Shown here: positions 43,994 through 52,347 of the stretch, piece by piece
Position numbering within the stretch: the stretch's first letter is position 1
Layout: each line of letters starts with the position of its first letter
DNA from: Yaniella halotolerans DSM 15476
Lineage (GTDB): Bacteria; Actinomycetota; Actinomycetes; Actinomycetales; Micrococcaceae
Length of the DNA stretch: 64,000 nt
Reading direction: 5' to 3'
Assembly: GCF_000420805.1 (NCBI RefSeq)
Contig: NZ_ATVQ01000001.1
Location: 1,426,001-1,490,000 of the forward strand
Position numbers and translations under genes: made by a program
The notes under the pieces: generated by a model
The model's input: only the letters and a program-made list of their open reading frames with translations
Told to the model about the DNA's origin: nothing
Databases searched by the model: none

Positions 43994-44376
43994 TGCCATG
44001 GATCGTGTTGCTGCTAAGCGCAGTACTGGAAGCGGTGTGGGCCACCGCACTGGGTGCCAGTGATGGACTGAGCAGACTGGGGCCGGCCGTCGTTTTCTTG
44101 GTCGCACTCGTCTTGAGCATGATTGGTCTCGGCTATGCGACCAAGACCATTCCCATGAGCACCGCTTATGCGGTGTGGACCGGAACCGGTGCTGCCCTGG
44201 CTGTCGCGTGGAGCATGGCCACCGGTGCGGAACCAGTGACAGTGCTTCGACTAGTTTTCGTGTTTGGCATTATCGCATCTGCGGTGGGGCTAAAACTCAT
44301 TAAAGCCCCGGCACCGAATGACCAAGATGCACCAGAACCCGTTACAGCGGGCCAAGAAAATACCAGCCAGGGTTAA
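43993..44376 (+). CDS. SMR-family transporter subunit 2 (SugE/Gdx-like)
   Basis: A 127-residue SMR protein: MPWIVLLLSAVLEAVWATALG with the helix 1 Glu, YAVWTGTGAALAVAW in helix 3, and VVGLKL-like AVGLKLIKAP at the end of helix 4. A hydrophilic tail of about 20 residues (acidic, Gln/Asn-rich) is extra compared with its partner. In paired SMR systems such tails help fix topology. The stop-start overlap with subunit 1 argues for equal synthesis. Confidence 0.9.
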   Translation: MPWIVLLLSAVLEAVWATALGASDGLSRLGPAVVFLVALVLSMIGLGYATKTIPMSTAYAVWTGTGAALAVAWSMATGAEPVTVLRLVFVFGIIASAVGLKLIKAPAPNDQDAPEPVTAGQENTSQG

Positions 44377-44380
44377 ACAA

Positions 44381-44422
44381 TACTGCGGCTGGAATGGTAT
44401 TCCACCCAGCCGCAGTAGTTTT
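44381..44422. terminator. Bidirectional terminator between SMR pair and purL
   Basis: A 12-bp perfect stem (44381-44392 with 44406-44417) with TTTT after it on the plus side, between the convergent SMR and purL genes. Confidence 0.85.
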
Positions 44423-44427
44423 GAGCG

Positions 44428-46728
44428 TTAGTTGCCGAAACGTTGAGGCAGAGCGGAAGCCCAGCCCTCACGCAGCTCAGTGATGCTCGCGCTGAAGAGA
44501 TCTTGGACCTCTAACGACTCAGAATCAGCGTCCACGACACCGATGCGCAGCGCAGGGTAACCGCGTGATTCTGCAATACCGCGGAACCGCACCTCTTCCG
44601 AGAGCGGCACCGCCACGATGGCACGTGCCTGAGATTCGGAGAACAGGGCGGTAAACGCATCAATATTGTCGCGCTCCGTCACGTATTCCAGATTGACCCG
44701 AACACCCACACCGGCTGGAAGCACCATATCGGCCAGTGCACCGGCCAATCCGCCCTCGGACAGATCGTGTGCCGCATCCAACATGTGGGTGCGAGAAGCA
44801 TTGGCCAACAACCCTGCTAAACGAGCTTCCTGAGCTAAATCTACCTTCGGCGGCGTACCTCCGAGGTGACCGCGCAGGTGAGCAAACTGGGAACCATCGA
44901 GTTCATCGAAGGTCTCACCGAGCAGGTACAGTGCCGACCCGTTGAACGATGGGTGCAGCCATGACGGCACGGCGGTGGCCACGTCGTCATAGCGGCCCAG
45001 CGTCACGATCATTGGTGTCGGGTGAATCGGTGTATCCACGGTCTGGTTGTAGAGCGAAACGTTACCGCCGGTCACCGGGATGCCCAACTCCTGGCACGCA
45101 TCAGCAATACCCCGAGTGGACTCAGCAAATTGCCACATCACGTCGGGGTTCTCGGGGGAACCGAAGTTCAGGCCATCCGAAATACCCAGGGGAGTGGCAC
45201 CCGAGGTCGCCACATTGCGGTAGGACTCGGCCACAGCCAACTGGGCTCCCTGGTATGGGTCCAGGTAGACGTAACGCGAGTTGCAGTCGATGGCCAACCC
45301 GATACCCATCCCGGTTTCTTCGTCCACGCGAATTACCCCGGAATCATTGGGGGCGCCCTGGCGGGTGTTGCCACCCACTGAGGTATCGGTCTGCGATGAA
45401 ATCCAGGACCGATCTGCCATATTGACCGAACTCATCAGTTCGACGACGGCGGCTTTCAGCTCGTCACCGGTGCTTGGCAGATTCGTGCCCGCAGCTGAAC
45501 CACGGAAGGTATCGGCCTGCAGTGCATCTTGTGAAGCCGGACGAGCGTAAGGGCGCTCGTATACCGGACTGTCATCGGCCACGGTCACTGGATCAACATC
45601 GACGATGCGCTCGCCGTTCCAGTCGATGGTCAACCGACCCGAATCATTGACCTCACCCAACCACGAATACTCGACACCGTAGTTGTGCATAATGTGTTCG
45701 AATGCATCGGTGTTATCGGGGGTCACGACGGCCATCATGCGTTCTTGGGATTCGGCCATCAAAATGTCGCCGGCTGAGAGGCCCTCATCGCGCAACAGCA
45801 CGTTGGTTAGCTCAATGTGCATGCCACCGTCGCCGCTGGCAGCCAGCTCACTGGTTGCACAGGCAATACCCGCAGCACCCAAATCCTGAATACCTTCGAC
45901 CAACGATTTGGAAAACAGCTCGAGGGTGGCCTCGATGATCACATTTTCCTGCAGTGGATCGCCGGCCTGGACGACCGGCGTATTGGTAGCACCTTCGTCA
46001 TCGAATGACGCCGAACTCATCGCGGCACCGCCGATGCCATCCCCACCGGTCCGGGCACCGAACAGTACAATCTTGTTGCCCGCACCTGAGGCTTGTGCCA
46101 GGCGGAGATCTTCGTGGCGAAGCACGCCAACGGCGCCGGCATTGACCAGTGGATTGCCCTGGAACACCGGATCGAAATCGGTTTCGCCGGCAATGTTTGG
46201 CACACCTAAAATATTGCCATAGTGTCCAACCCCGGCCACCGCACCCTTGACGATCCGAGCGGTATCTTCATGGTCTTCGTGGCCAACACGCAATGCGTCC
46301 AGCACAGCAACCGGGCGGGCGCCCATTGAAATGATGTCGCGTACTACGCCACCAATACCGGTTGCGGCCCCCTGAAAGGGTTCCAAATAGGACGGTGAGT
46401 TATGGGATTCAACCTTGAAGGTGACAGCCCAGCCGTCACCGAGATCGACCACGCCGGCGTTTTCGCCAAGCCCTACGAGCATATGCTTTTGCATCTCCTC
46501 GGTGGTCTTTTGGCCAAACTGCTTGAGATGCACCTTGGATGATTTATATGAGGTGTGCTCGGACCACATCGACGAGTACATCGCCAACTCGGCTTCGGTT
46601 GGACGACGTCCTACAATCCGACGAATCCGCTGGTACTCTTGCTCGTTGAGTCCCAGAGCCGCCCACGGCTGATCCTGGTCAGGGGTGCCGGCCGCGTAGT
46701 CGACCGTATCTAGTTGTTCGTTATTCAC
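44428..46728 (-). CDS. purL: Phosphoribosylformylglycinamidine synthase, large subunit
   Basis: This 766-residue small-form PurL works with PurS and PurQ. Using ATP and glutamine-derived ammonia, it converts FGAR to FGAM in purine synthesis. Seen are MWSEHTSYKSSKVHLKQF, the KVESHNSPSYLEPFQGAATGIGGVVRDIISMGARP core, FGARTGGDGIGGA, ESQERMM, DCNSRYVYLDPYQGA and DLSEGGLAGALADM. The GTG at 46728 has GGAG 6-7 nt upstream within the end of purQ. A start at 46740 lacks one. The genes overlap by 8 bp. Confidence 0.95.
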   Translation of the reverse strand: MNNEQLDTVDYAAGTPDQDQPWAALGLNEQEYQRIRRIVGRRPTEAELAMYSSMWSEHTSYKSSKVHLKQFGQKTTEEMQKHMLVGLGENAGVVDLGDGWAVTFKVESHNSPSYLEPFQGAATGIGGVVRDIISMGARPVAVLDALRVGHEDHEDTARIVKGAVAGVGHYGNILGVPNIAGETDFDPVFQGNPLVNAGAVGVLRHEDLRLAQASGAGNKIVLFGARTGGDGIGGAAMSSASFDDEGATNTPVVQAGDPLQENVIIEATLELFSKSLVEGIQDLGAAGIACATSELAASGDGGMHIELTNVLLRDEGLSAGDILMAESQERMMAVVTPDNTDAFEHIMHNYGVEYSWLGEVNDSGRLTIDWNGERIVDVDPVTVADDSPVYERPYARPASQDALQADTFRGSAAGTNLPSTGDELKAAVVELMSSVNMADRSWISSQTDTSVGGNTRQGAPNDSGVIRVDEETGMGIGLAIDCNSRYVYLDPYQGAQLAVAESYRNVATSGATPLGISDGLNFGSPENPDVMWQFAESTRGIADACQELGIPVTGGNVSLYNQTVDTPIHPTPMIVTLGRYDDVATAVPSWLHPSFNGSALYLLGETFDELDGSQFAHLRGHLGGTPPKVDLAQEARLAGLLANASRTHMLDAAHDLSEGGLAGALADMVLPAGVGVRVNLEYVTERDNIDAFTALFSESQARAIVAVPLSEEVRFRGIAESRGYPALRIGVVDADSESLEVQDLFSASITELREGWASALPQRFGN

Positions 46729-47455
46729 TGACGACTCCATTCTTAGCGGCAATAGCAGCGCGCACGACCGAAACAAATAGTCCCTGACCGTCGACACCCT
46801 GGCCCGGACCTTCTGCATGGTCGGTTCCAAAGCCGGCTTCAATCGCATATTCTGGGCTGGCCATCAGACCGAGCACCAGACCGTCGTCGGAGCTGATCCC
46901 GGCAATATTATTCACCGAACCAGCGGGAGATTCGGTAGCACGGATGACGACGTTGCCTTGCTCTTCGAGCGCTTCAAGTTCTTCTTCCGTTGCTGTGTAT
47001 TGAGTGAAGGCCCCCTTGTGGACCAGACGAATGTGCTCGCCGGTATCGTAGGCCGCGGTCATGGCCGTTGTATTGTTTTCGACCACCAGATCAACTTCGG
47101 CGTGTTCAAAAACGGGGACGTCATTGGCAATGAAGCCACCCGGCAGCAGCCCGGATTCTGTGAGAACTTGGAAACCATTGCCCAGGCCGATCAGCGTGAG
47201 CTCTTGAGCCTTCACTGCATCTTCCAGGACACGCATAATCGGTTGGGTGGCAGCCAACGCTCCGGCGCGAAGGTAATCACCGTAGGAAAAGCCACCTGGA
47301 AGAATCACGAGCGGCAAGTCCGCTAGATCAGGAGCTACGGTGGTCTTCGGATGTAATTTCACCGGTGTTCCGCCGGCAAGTTCAACGGCGCGAAGCACCG
47401 ACGGTGCATCCGTTGCTGCGTCGAACATGACGACGCCGATTTTTGGTGCGCTCAT
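46721..47455 (-). CDS. purQ: Phosphoribosylformylglycinamidine synthase, glutaminase subunit
   Basis: This 244-residue class-I-like glutamine amidotransferase frees ammonia for PurL. The N-terminal IGVVMFDAATDAPSVLRAVELAGG and LPLVILPGGFSYGDYLRAGALA are typical of PurQ. However, where PurQ normally carries the nucleophile in GICNGFQ, this protein reads IGLGNGFQVLTESGLLPGG: the Cys position is Gly. The C-terminal His is not clear either (PEYAIEA where PERAVE is seen, and FGTDHAEG near the end). This is a direct reading worth checking, as loss of the nucleophile would leave PurL dependent on free ammonia. Overlaps with purS (4 bp) and purL (8 bp) show an intact operon. Confidence 0.9.
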   Translation of the reverse strand: MSAPKIGVVMFDAATDAPSVLRAVELAGGTPVKLHPKTTVAPDLADLPLVILPGGFSYGDYLRAGALAATQPIMRVLEDAVKAQELTLIGLGNGFQVLTESGLLPGGFIANDVPVFEHAEVDLVVENNTTAMTAAYDTGEHIRLVHKGAFTQYTATEEELEALEEQGNVVIRATESPAGSVNNIAGISSDDGLVLGLMASPEYAIEAGFGTDHAEGPGQGVDGQGLFVSVVRAAIAAKNGVVSE

Positions 47456-47700
47456 TTAGCTACCTCAACATTGGCAATATATTCAGTTGACGGGTTCGCC
47501 AATAATTCTGCGGCCAAAGCCTTGGCACGATCCAGAATATCCGCGGTGACTTCACCTTCAACGGTGAGCTCAAAACGTTTTCCTTGACGGACCTGTGAGA
47601 ACTCGCGGAACCCTAATTCGGGAAGCCGAGCGTCGATCGCTTTTCCCTGTGGGTCAAGCACTGCGGGCTTCGGCATGACATCAACGACGATAGTGGGCAT
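47452..47700 (-). CDS. purS: Phosphoribosylformylglycinamidine synthase, PurS subunit
   Basis: The 82-residue structural subunit bridges PurL and PurQ. It begins MPTIVVDVMPKPAVLDPQGKAIDARLPELGF and contains VRQGKRFELTVEGE, as in the family. I chose the ATG at 47700 with GGAG 6 nt upstream. A 16-bp palindrome (GATTTT-ATCG-AAAATC, 47739-47754) lies 38 bp upstream and may be part of purine control or of the promoter. Confidence 0.95.
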   Translation of the reverse strand: MPTIVVDVMPKPAVLDPQGKAIDARLPELGFREFSQVRQGKRFELTVEGEVTADILDRAKALAAELLANPSTEYIANVEVAK

Positions 47701-47801
47701 GATTGCTCCTGATCTGGAATCTACCAATTGGCTCCCTCGATTTTATCGAAAATCCTCGGGCCGGGAACCAATGGGTCGAAAGCATCAACGAGCCTGCAAT
47801 A

Positions 47802-48476
47802 TCAGGCCTGACTTTTCACATAACCGTGTTCATAAGCCCAGATCACCGCGTGAATGCGATCTTTTACTTCTAATTTCATCAGAATGTTTGAAACATGCGT
47901 TTTGACGGTTGCCGGGCCGACGAAGAGCTCTTCTGCGATCTCCGAATTGGATTGTCCTTGGACGAGCATTTTCAGGATTTCGTCTTCGCGTCGCGTCAGA
48001 TCGACCTGCAGGTTGGGTTGCGGTTCGGGAACTTCGGCGACGGGCTGTTCAAACATTCGATCCAGTACCCGTCCGGTCACCTCAGGAGCCAGCAGAGAGT
48101 CACCGCTGGCTACCACGTTAATCGCATGTACCAGTTCTTCTGGGCCGGCTGTTTTGAGTAGAAAGCCTGAAGCGCCCGCGCGAAGGGTTTCGAAGAGAAA
48201 GTCATCACGATTAAACGTCGTCAGGATCAAAATGCCAGCTCGCACTTCGGAATTCACGAGCGCCCTGGTGGCTTCAATACCATCCATATCCGGCATTTGG
48301 ACATCCATGCAGACCACATCGGGGTCTAATGTCTGAGCTTGTTCGAGCGCTTCGCGGCCGTTGGAGGCTTCCCCTACAACTTCAAGGCCGGGCTCAGTGG
48401 ACAGAATGGTTGCCAGACCGGTGCGGAGCATTGGCTGATCATCAACGAGCAGGATTCGAGTCACTTGGTCGGACAT
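47802..48476 (-). CDS. NarL/LuxR-type response regulator
   Basis: The 224-residue protein has a receiver domain (ILLVDDQPML, phospho-acceptor Asp58 in CMDVQMPDMDG, ILTTF, and the Lys in FLLKTAG) and a C-terminal LuxR HTH (LTRREDEILKMLVQGQSNSEIAEELFVGPATVKTHVSNILMKLEVKDRI). It is 2 bp downstream of its histidine kinase. Targets are unknown; the two membrane protein genes upstream are candidates. Confidence 0.93.
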   Translation of the reverse strand: MSDQVTRILLVDDQPMLRTGLATILSTEPGLEVVGEASNGREALEQAQTLDPDVVCMDVQMPDMDGIEATRALVNSEVRAGILILTTFNRDDFLFETLRAGASGFLLKTAGPEELVHAINVVASGDSLLAPEVTGRVLDRMFEQPVAEVPEPQPNLQVDLTRREDEILKMLVQGQSNSEIAEELFVGPATVKTHVSNILMKLEVKDRIHAVIWAYEHGYVKSQA

Positions 48477-48478
48477 CT

Positions 48479-49777
48479 TCAGCTTTCATTCGGCGCAGCG
48501 CACGGGACACAAACTACGACTTTCCAGCCGTAAGGGGTGCGTGGCCCATATTCTAACGTGCCGTCCACGGCTCGCACACGCTCTTTCATCCCCTGGATAC
48601 CCGTACCTGTTCCGTTGGAATCTGGGTGATAGGCTTTTCCATCATCGATCACCGACAGTGTGACGGCCGAGCCATCGTAGTGCAGTTGAACCTGTACCGT
48701 AACATCCTCACCGGCATGCCTGCGGGCGTTCGACAGTGCTTCCTGTGCGACTCGGTACAAGGTCAGTTCGGTGGCAGCTGTGACTTCTGCCGGTTCGCCG
48801 AGTACCTGGAAGCTAGCGGACTGGCGGGCAGAGTTTGCTTGTTCAACGAGTTGAGGCAATTGACTCAGATCCGGCAGTGGTTCGCTTGAACCGTCTTGAT
48901 CGCGCAGGGTATAGACCATCGTTTGAAGTTCTTGAACGGCCTGTGCTGACGAGGACTCGATGTGCTCGAGCTGTTCAATGACCGACGCCTGGTCTCGGCC
49001 GGCTTCGAGCAATCGACGTGCAGCTGATGCATGGACACCCATCACGGTGACGTGGTGTGCTGTGACATCGTGGAGTTCCCGGGCGATATGAATGCGCTCG
49101 GCATGGACAGCCGCGTCGGCGACTTTCTCGTTTGCCTCGGCTAATTCATCGTGTGCTTTTTGCAACTTCCAGCGTTGTTTGGCTCGATGCCAGGCTTGTC
49201 CGCCGAAGTAGCACGCCGAAAGATAAAACCCGAAGGACAGGATCACACTCGTGACTAGGAAGTATAAAATCTCGCTGGTATCGATGTCGCGCAGGGCTTC
49301 TTCGCTGACCTCCGCGGTTTCATCATCCAGCAGCACCAGCAACATCGAGCCGAGCAGTTGGAGGCTGACCACGGCGAACCGAACCCAGAAGGCTACGCGC
49401 CTATTCGACACCCATGCGCCGACCGAGTAGATGGTCATAAACCCAACGAACAGCAACGAATACAATTCCGAAGCCGCAGTCAATGAACCAACGAAGATTA
49501 GCGCGGTAAAAACCGTGACAATGATGACCGGATAACGCCGATATAGCACCAGCAACGCTGAGATGGCCAAGGAGAAGACCTGGGCAGTGACGATATCGAC
49601 GTTGGTATCTTCTAAGATCGTGGTGAGCCGTAAAGCCTGCAAACTCAAGACCGAAACAAAGGCGACGACCACGGCAAGAATCGTGTCTGTCCGCAACCAG
49701 TTTTCTGGCAACTGACGGACAAATTCAGCACCGTTCGCGGATTTCGAACCGGTGCTGCGACTACTGGATTTCAACAT
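48479..49777 (-). CDS. Sensor histidine kinase (HisKA_3 type)
   Basis: The 432-residue kinase has about six N-terminal membrane segments (residues about 30-195) with no sizeable extracellular sensor, a coiled linker (KLQKAHDELAEANEKVADAA), and the HisKA_3 phospho-His motif HIARELHDVTAHHVTVMGV. The HATPase_c domain has YRVAQEALSNARRHA and GTGTGIQGMKERVRAVDG. The layout (membrane-embedded sensing, NarL-type partner) resembles DesK/LiaS-type sensors of the cell envelope. The stimulus cannot be read from sequence. Confidence 0.93.
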   Translation of the reverse strand: MLKSSSRSTGSKSANGAEFVRQLPENWLRTDTILAVVVAFVSVLSLQALRLTTILEDTNVDIVTAQVFSLAISALLVLYRRYPVIIVTVFTALIFVGSLTAASELYSLLFVGFMTIYSVGAWVSNRRVAFWVRFAVVSLQLLGSMLLVLLDDETAEVSEEALRDIDTSEILYFLVTSVILSFGFYLSACYFGGQAWHRAKQRWKLQKAHDELAEANEKVADAAVHAERIHIARELHDVTAHHVTVMGVHASAARRLLEAGRDQASVIEQLEHIESSSAQAVQELQTMVYTLRDQDGSSEPLPDLSQLPQLVEQANSARQSASFQVLGEPAEVTAATELTLYRVAQEALSNARRHAGEDVTVQVQLHYDGSAVTLSVIDDGKAYHPDSNGTGTGIQGMKERVRAVDGTLEYGPRTPYGWKVVVCVPCAAPNES

Positions 49778-49843
49778 GCAATGAGCCTCATAGTGTGGGA
49801 ACGGCCTGAGTTGTGACTGTACTCCAGCCTAATCGTCACAGGG

Positions 49844-50908
49844 TCAGGGTTCATGCCGTATGCGAAAGAGCTTGGTCTGATGGCTGTGTCGGTTCTCCTC
49901 CGATATCAGCATGGGGATCAGCGCTCTGAGCACCTCGTGCCGATGCGCATATTCGCGCTGTTCCTGAAACACTTTCGAAAACCCGATAAACGAGAAGAAC
50001 ATACCGGCGTAGATGGCAACATAGACCAGGACGGTCCAATAGATCGTTTCGACGATGCCCCCGTGTGCTTGCAGAATGTCGCCGATGCCCGAAAGCGTTG
50101 TAGCAGTGCCACCAGCTAGATCTTGGAGTAGCAACAGGAACCGGGGTGAGGCAAAAAAGAACGACATGGTGACCGGAATGGACCAGTTGACGAGGCGACC
50201 AAATCCACTAAGGAAGCGCTCTTGCAGCGAGGATTTGATGAGCAACATGACAGCCGTTAACGCAAAGAAAGTGATCGTCGTAAAGAGTGTCAGGAAGAGC
50301 AAGAATCCAAGTTCACTGAAGATCGGAGTGTAGCCAGCATCGGTTTGGTGACCGGGCATCAGGAAATGCAGGAGGACCAGAGCCAGCAGGAATGACCCTA
50401 ATGCGGCGGGCAGCATCCGTGCCAAAATCGCTATGCGGTGGCGAAATAACGCTGGTGCCGAGGTGGTTTGCCGTTCTGCAAAGATTCCCTCAAGCGCAAA
50501 CCAGATTGTTCGTGGGGCTTTGTCGAGGTAGTTGGCGAGATCGATGATGGCGTTCAATGAATGCTCCACCGTATCGAAGCGCTGGGGTGAATATTCATGC
50601 TGCTGGTTGGTCTCGGTCGACGCGAGATCGTCTTGAGGTGCTATGCTTTCAGCTTCTTCAGCAGCGTCCAGCGCGGGAGGGGAGCCCGTGATTTCCGTAT
50701 GTTCCGGGCTTCGCAGTTTTCGCATTCTCCGACCGACGGTAGAGTCGCGTCGAGAGCGAAATTTCTTTGGGAAAAGACGTTGTCGCCAGTCAGTTCGTGT
50801 TTGGCGAGTTTTCTCATGGTCATCCATGGTCTCGCTAATTTCGAAGCGGAGCTCACTTAATTCTCGATCTGACACCACGTCGTCGCGTGCCCACATTCGG
50901 TTCGTCAT
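49844..50908 (-). CDS. Membrane protein of unknown family, paralogue 1
   Basis: The 354-residue protein has an N-terminal soluble region (about 1-155) with a charged helical start and an Arg-rich stretch, then four predicted membrane helices (about 161-184, 200-225, 242-262, 287-311), and a charged C-tail (QEQREYAHRHEVLRALIPML). I recognise no family. It matches the next gene upstream in order and motifs: FDTVEHSL, IWFALEGIFAERQ, and YAHRHEVLR. Both N- and C-termini should be cytosolic. It is followed after 66 bp by the two-component system, so it may be a sensing partner or output of that system. Confidence 0.75.
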   Translation of the reverse strand: MTNRMWARDDVVSDRELSELRFEISETMDDHEKTRQTRTDWRQRLFPKKFRSRRDSTVGRRMRKLRSPEHTEITGSPPALDAAEEAESIAPQDDLASTETNQQHEYSPQRFDTVEHSLNAIIDLANYLDKAPRTIWFALEGIFAERQTTSAPALFRHRIAILARMLPAALGSFLLALVLLHFLMPGHQTDAGYTPIFSELGFLLFLTLFTTITFFALTAVMLLIKSSLQERFLSGFGRLVNWSIPVTMSFFFASPRFLLLLQDLAGGTATTLSGIGDILQAHGGIVETIYWTVLVYVAIYAGMFFSFIGFSKVFQEQREYAHRHEVLRALIPMLISEENRHSHQTKLFRIRHEP

Positions 50909-51103
50909 ACCTGCATGTATATCAATTCTTGTTGCAGAATGCGCAGTTTATGAGAATGCAAACCATTCGCTGCTGTCCGTATGTCGTAAGCCTGTGCCAG
51001 CGTTTTCTAGGTTCGTCAGTTCTGGCAGTACCAATTTGCCATGGGTGTTCTGACGTGCAAGAGGTATGTTGAGCACGATGGCAATTTTAGATGAATGGTA
51101 ATT

Positions 51104-52195
51104 TTAGATTTTCGGCCAATTTTGTCGATGCAATACTTTTTTCTGCTGCACTAGGCCGGATTGTATTTCTGACAGAGACAATGTTTCTCTTAGTATATGT
51201 AGCCGATTGGCGTATCTTTCACTTTTATTGAAATGAGGGAGAAATACTAGAAATTGCAAAATAGAACTGATGAATATAGCAGCAACACACAAAAGCAGTA
51301 AGAGTAAAATTCCCTCCGCCCAAGAGATCCATGCAACCAGGTTCTGATCGGCAAAGGTGGATAACGCAATAGTCAATATAACTGGTGCCGCCCACATCGC
51401 TGCCTGACATAGTAGGGCGATGATTTTCTGATGTTGTCTCGGACGGTTAAAGAAAAAGGGCAGGCTCAAGAATGTCCATGTGAGAACTATGAGTACCGAA
51501 AGGACAACGAAAACGCCAATGATGAGTGTGTTAGCTAGAAATTGCTCGTCGGCTGACCGGGTGTGCACTTCCCCTACGTTTAGGAGAAATCGCGTATAAA
51601 GAAAAACAAAAGTCAAGAGAAAGATGGAGAAGACTGCCCAGAACGCAACGAGGGACTTTCGTATTCGAGGAGCTTTTTGCCGGGTTTCGAGAACTTTCTC
51701 TAGTGCTAACCAAACATTTTTTAGCGATGTTTGATGTTCGCATGCCAATTCTTCCAGCGTATCTACAGTCGTACCGACACGGTCAAAATTCGATGGTGAT
51801 AAGGAGCCTGAATGAATCGAGCTGCACACGTTACATTGTGCCTCATGACTGTCGCTGGTAAGCGGTGGCTCCTGAGTTATATCACCTTGCAAAAAAATAA
51901 AATCACGTCTCCGCTTCCATCGGGCCTTACTTTCATCTGCTCGCCGCGCCCTGAGCTGCTTCCGGTCGCTCGAGATTTGCCTCCAGGTTTTAAGAGCCTG
52001 TAACGGTCGCTTGAGCGATGTTAGTAGGCTCTTCCGACGTTCGAACTCTTCGATTTTAAAATCTAATTCAATGCTCAACTCCAGCAATTGGCCGGTCGAA
52101 GGATTAGAGTCTCTTTTCCAATGCTGCGCCATCATAGAGTCTTTATACCAAACTCGGCAGATAGCAGGGTTTGGCGTGACGAGGACAAATTTCAT
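51104..52195 (-). CDS. Membrane protein of unknown family, paralogue 2
   Basis: The 363-residue protein has the same plan as the downstream paralogue: an ELSIELDFKIEE helical start, a basic stretch, FDRVGTTVDTLEEL, then VWLALEKVLETRQ, four predicted membrane helices (about 182-203, 220-246, 258-280, 293-319) and a YANRLHILRETL tail. The sequence is visibly AT-richer than its neighbours and may have been acquired or may evolve fast. The start is uncertain: ATG 52195 lacks a ribosome binding site, and Met21/22 are alternatives. A CNVC pair at about 121-124 in the soluble part is not shared with the paralogue. Confidence 0.7.
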   Translation of the reverse strand: MKFVLVTPNPAICRVWYKDSMMAQHWKRDSNPSTGQLLELSIELDFKIEEFERRKSLLTSLKRPLQALKTWRQISSDRKQLRARRADESKARWKRRRDFIFLQGDITQEPPLTSDSHEAQCNVCSSIHSGSLSPSNFDRVGTTVDTLEELACEHQTSLKNVWLALEKVLETRQKAPRIRKSLVAFWAVFSIFLLTFVFLYTRFLLNVGEVHTRSADEQFLANTLIIGVFVVLSVLIVLTWTFLSLPFFFNRPRQHQKIIALLCQAAMWAAPVILTIALSTFADQNLVAWISWAEGILLLLLLCVAAIFISSILQFLVFLPHFNKSERYANRLHILRETLSLSEIQSGLVQQKKVLHRQNWPKI

Positions 52196-52347
52196 GACTC
52201 ATACGGTAGCCTTAGAAGTTATTTGCTTGGGGCCGATTCGCTACGCAGCGTTCAAATGATTGAACTGTAGTCTTGCGGAAAGTAGCCCAAAGATCTGGTT
52301 GTTAGTTCTTCAGACCTGAAGACAAATAAAGTCTGATCACCGCATGC

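Noticed and set aside
52310-52336. A 6-bp inverted repeat after the methyltransferase-like gene as a terminator
   Set aside because: The stem is short, the loop is 15 nt and there is no T-run on the minus strand.
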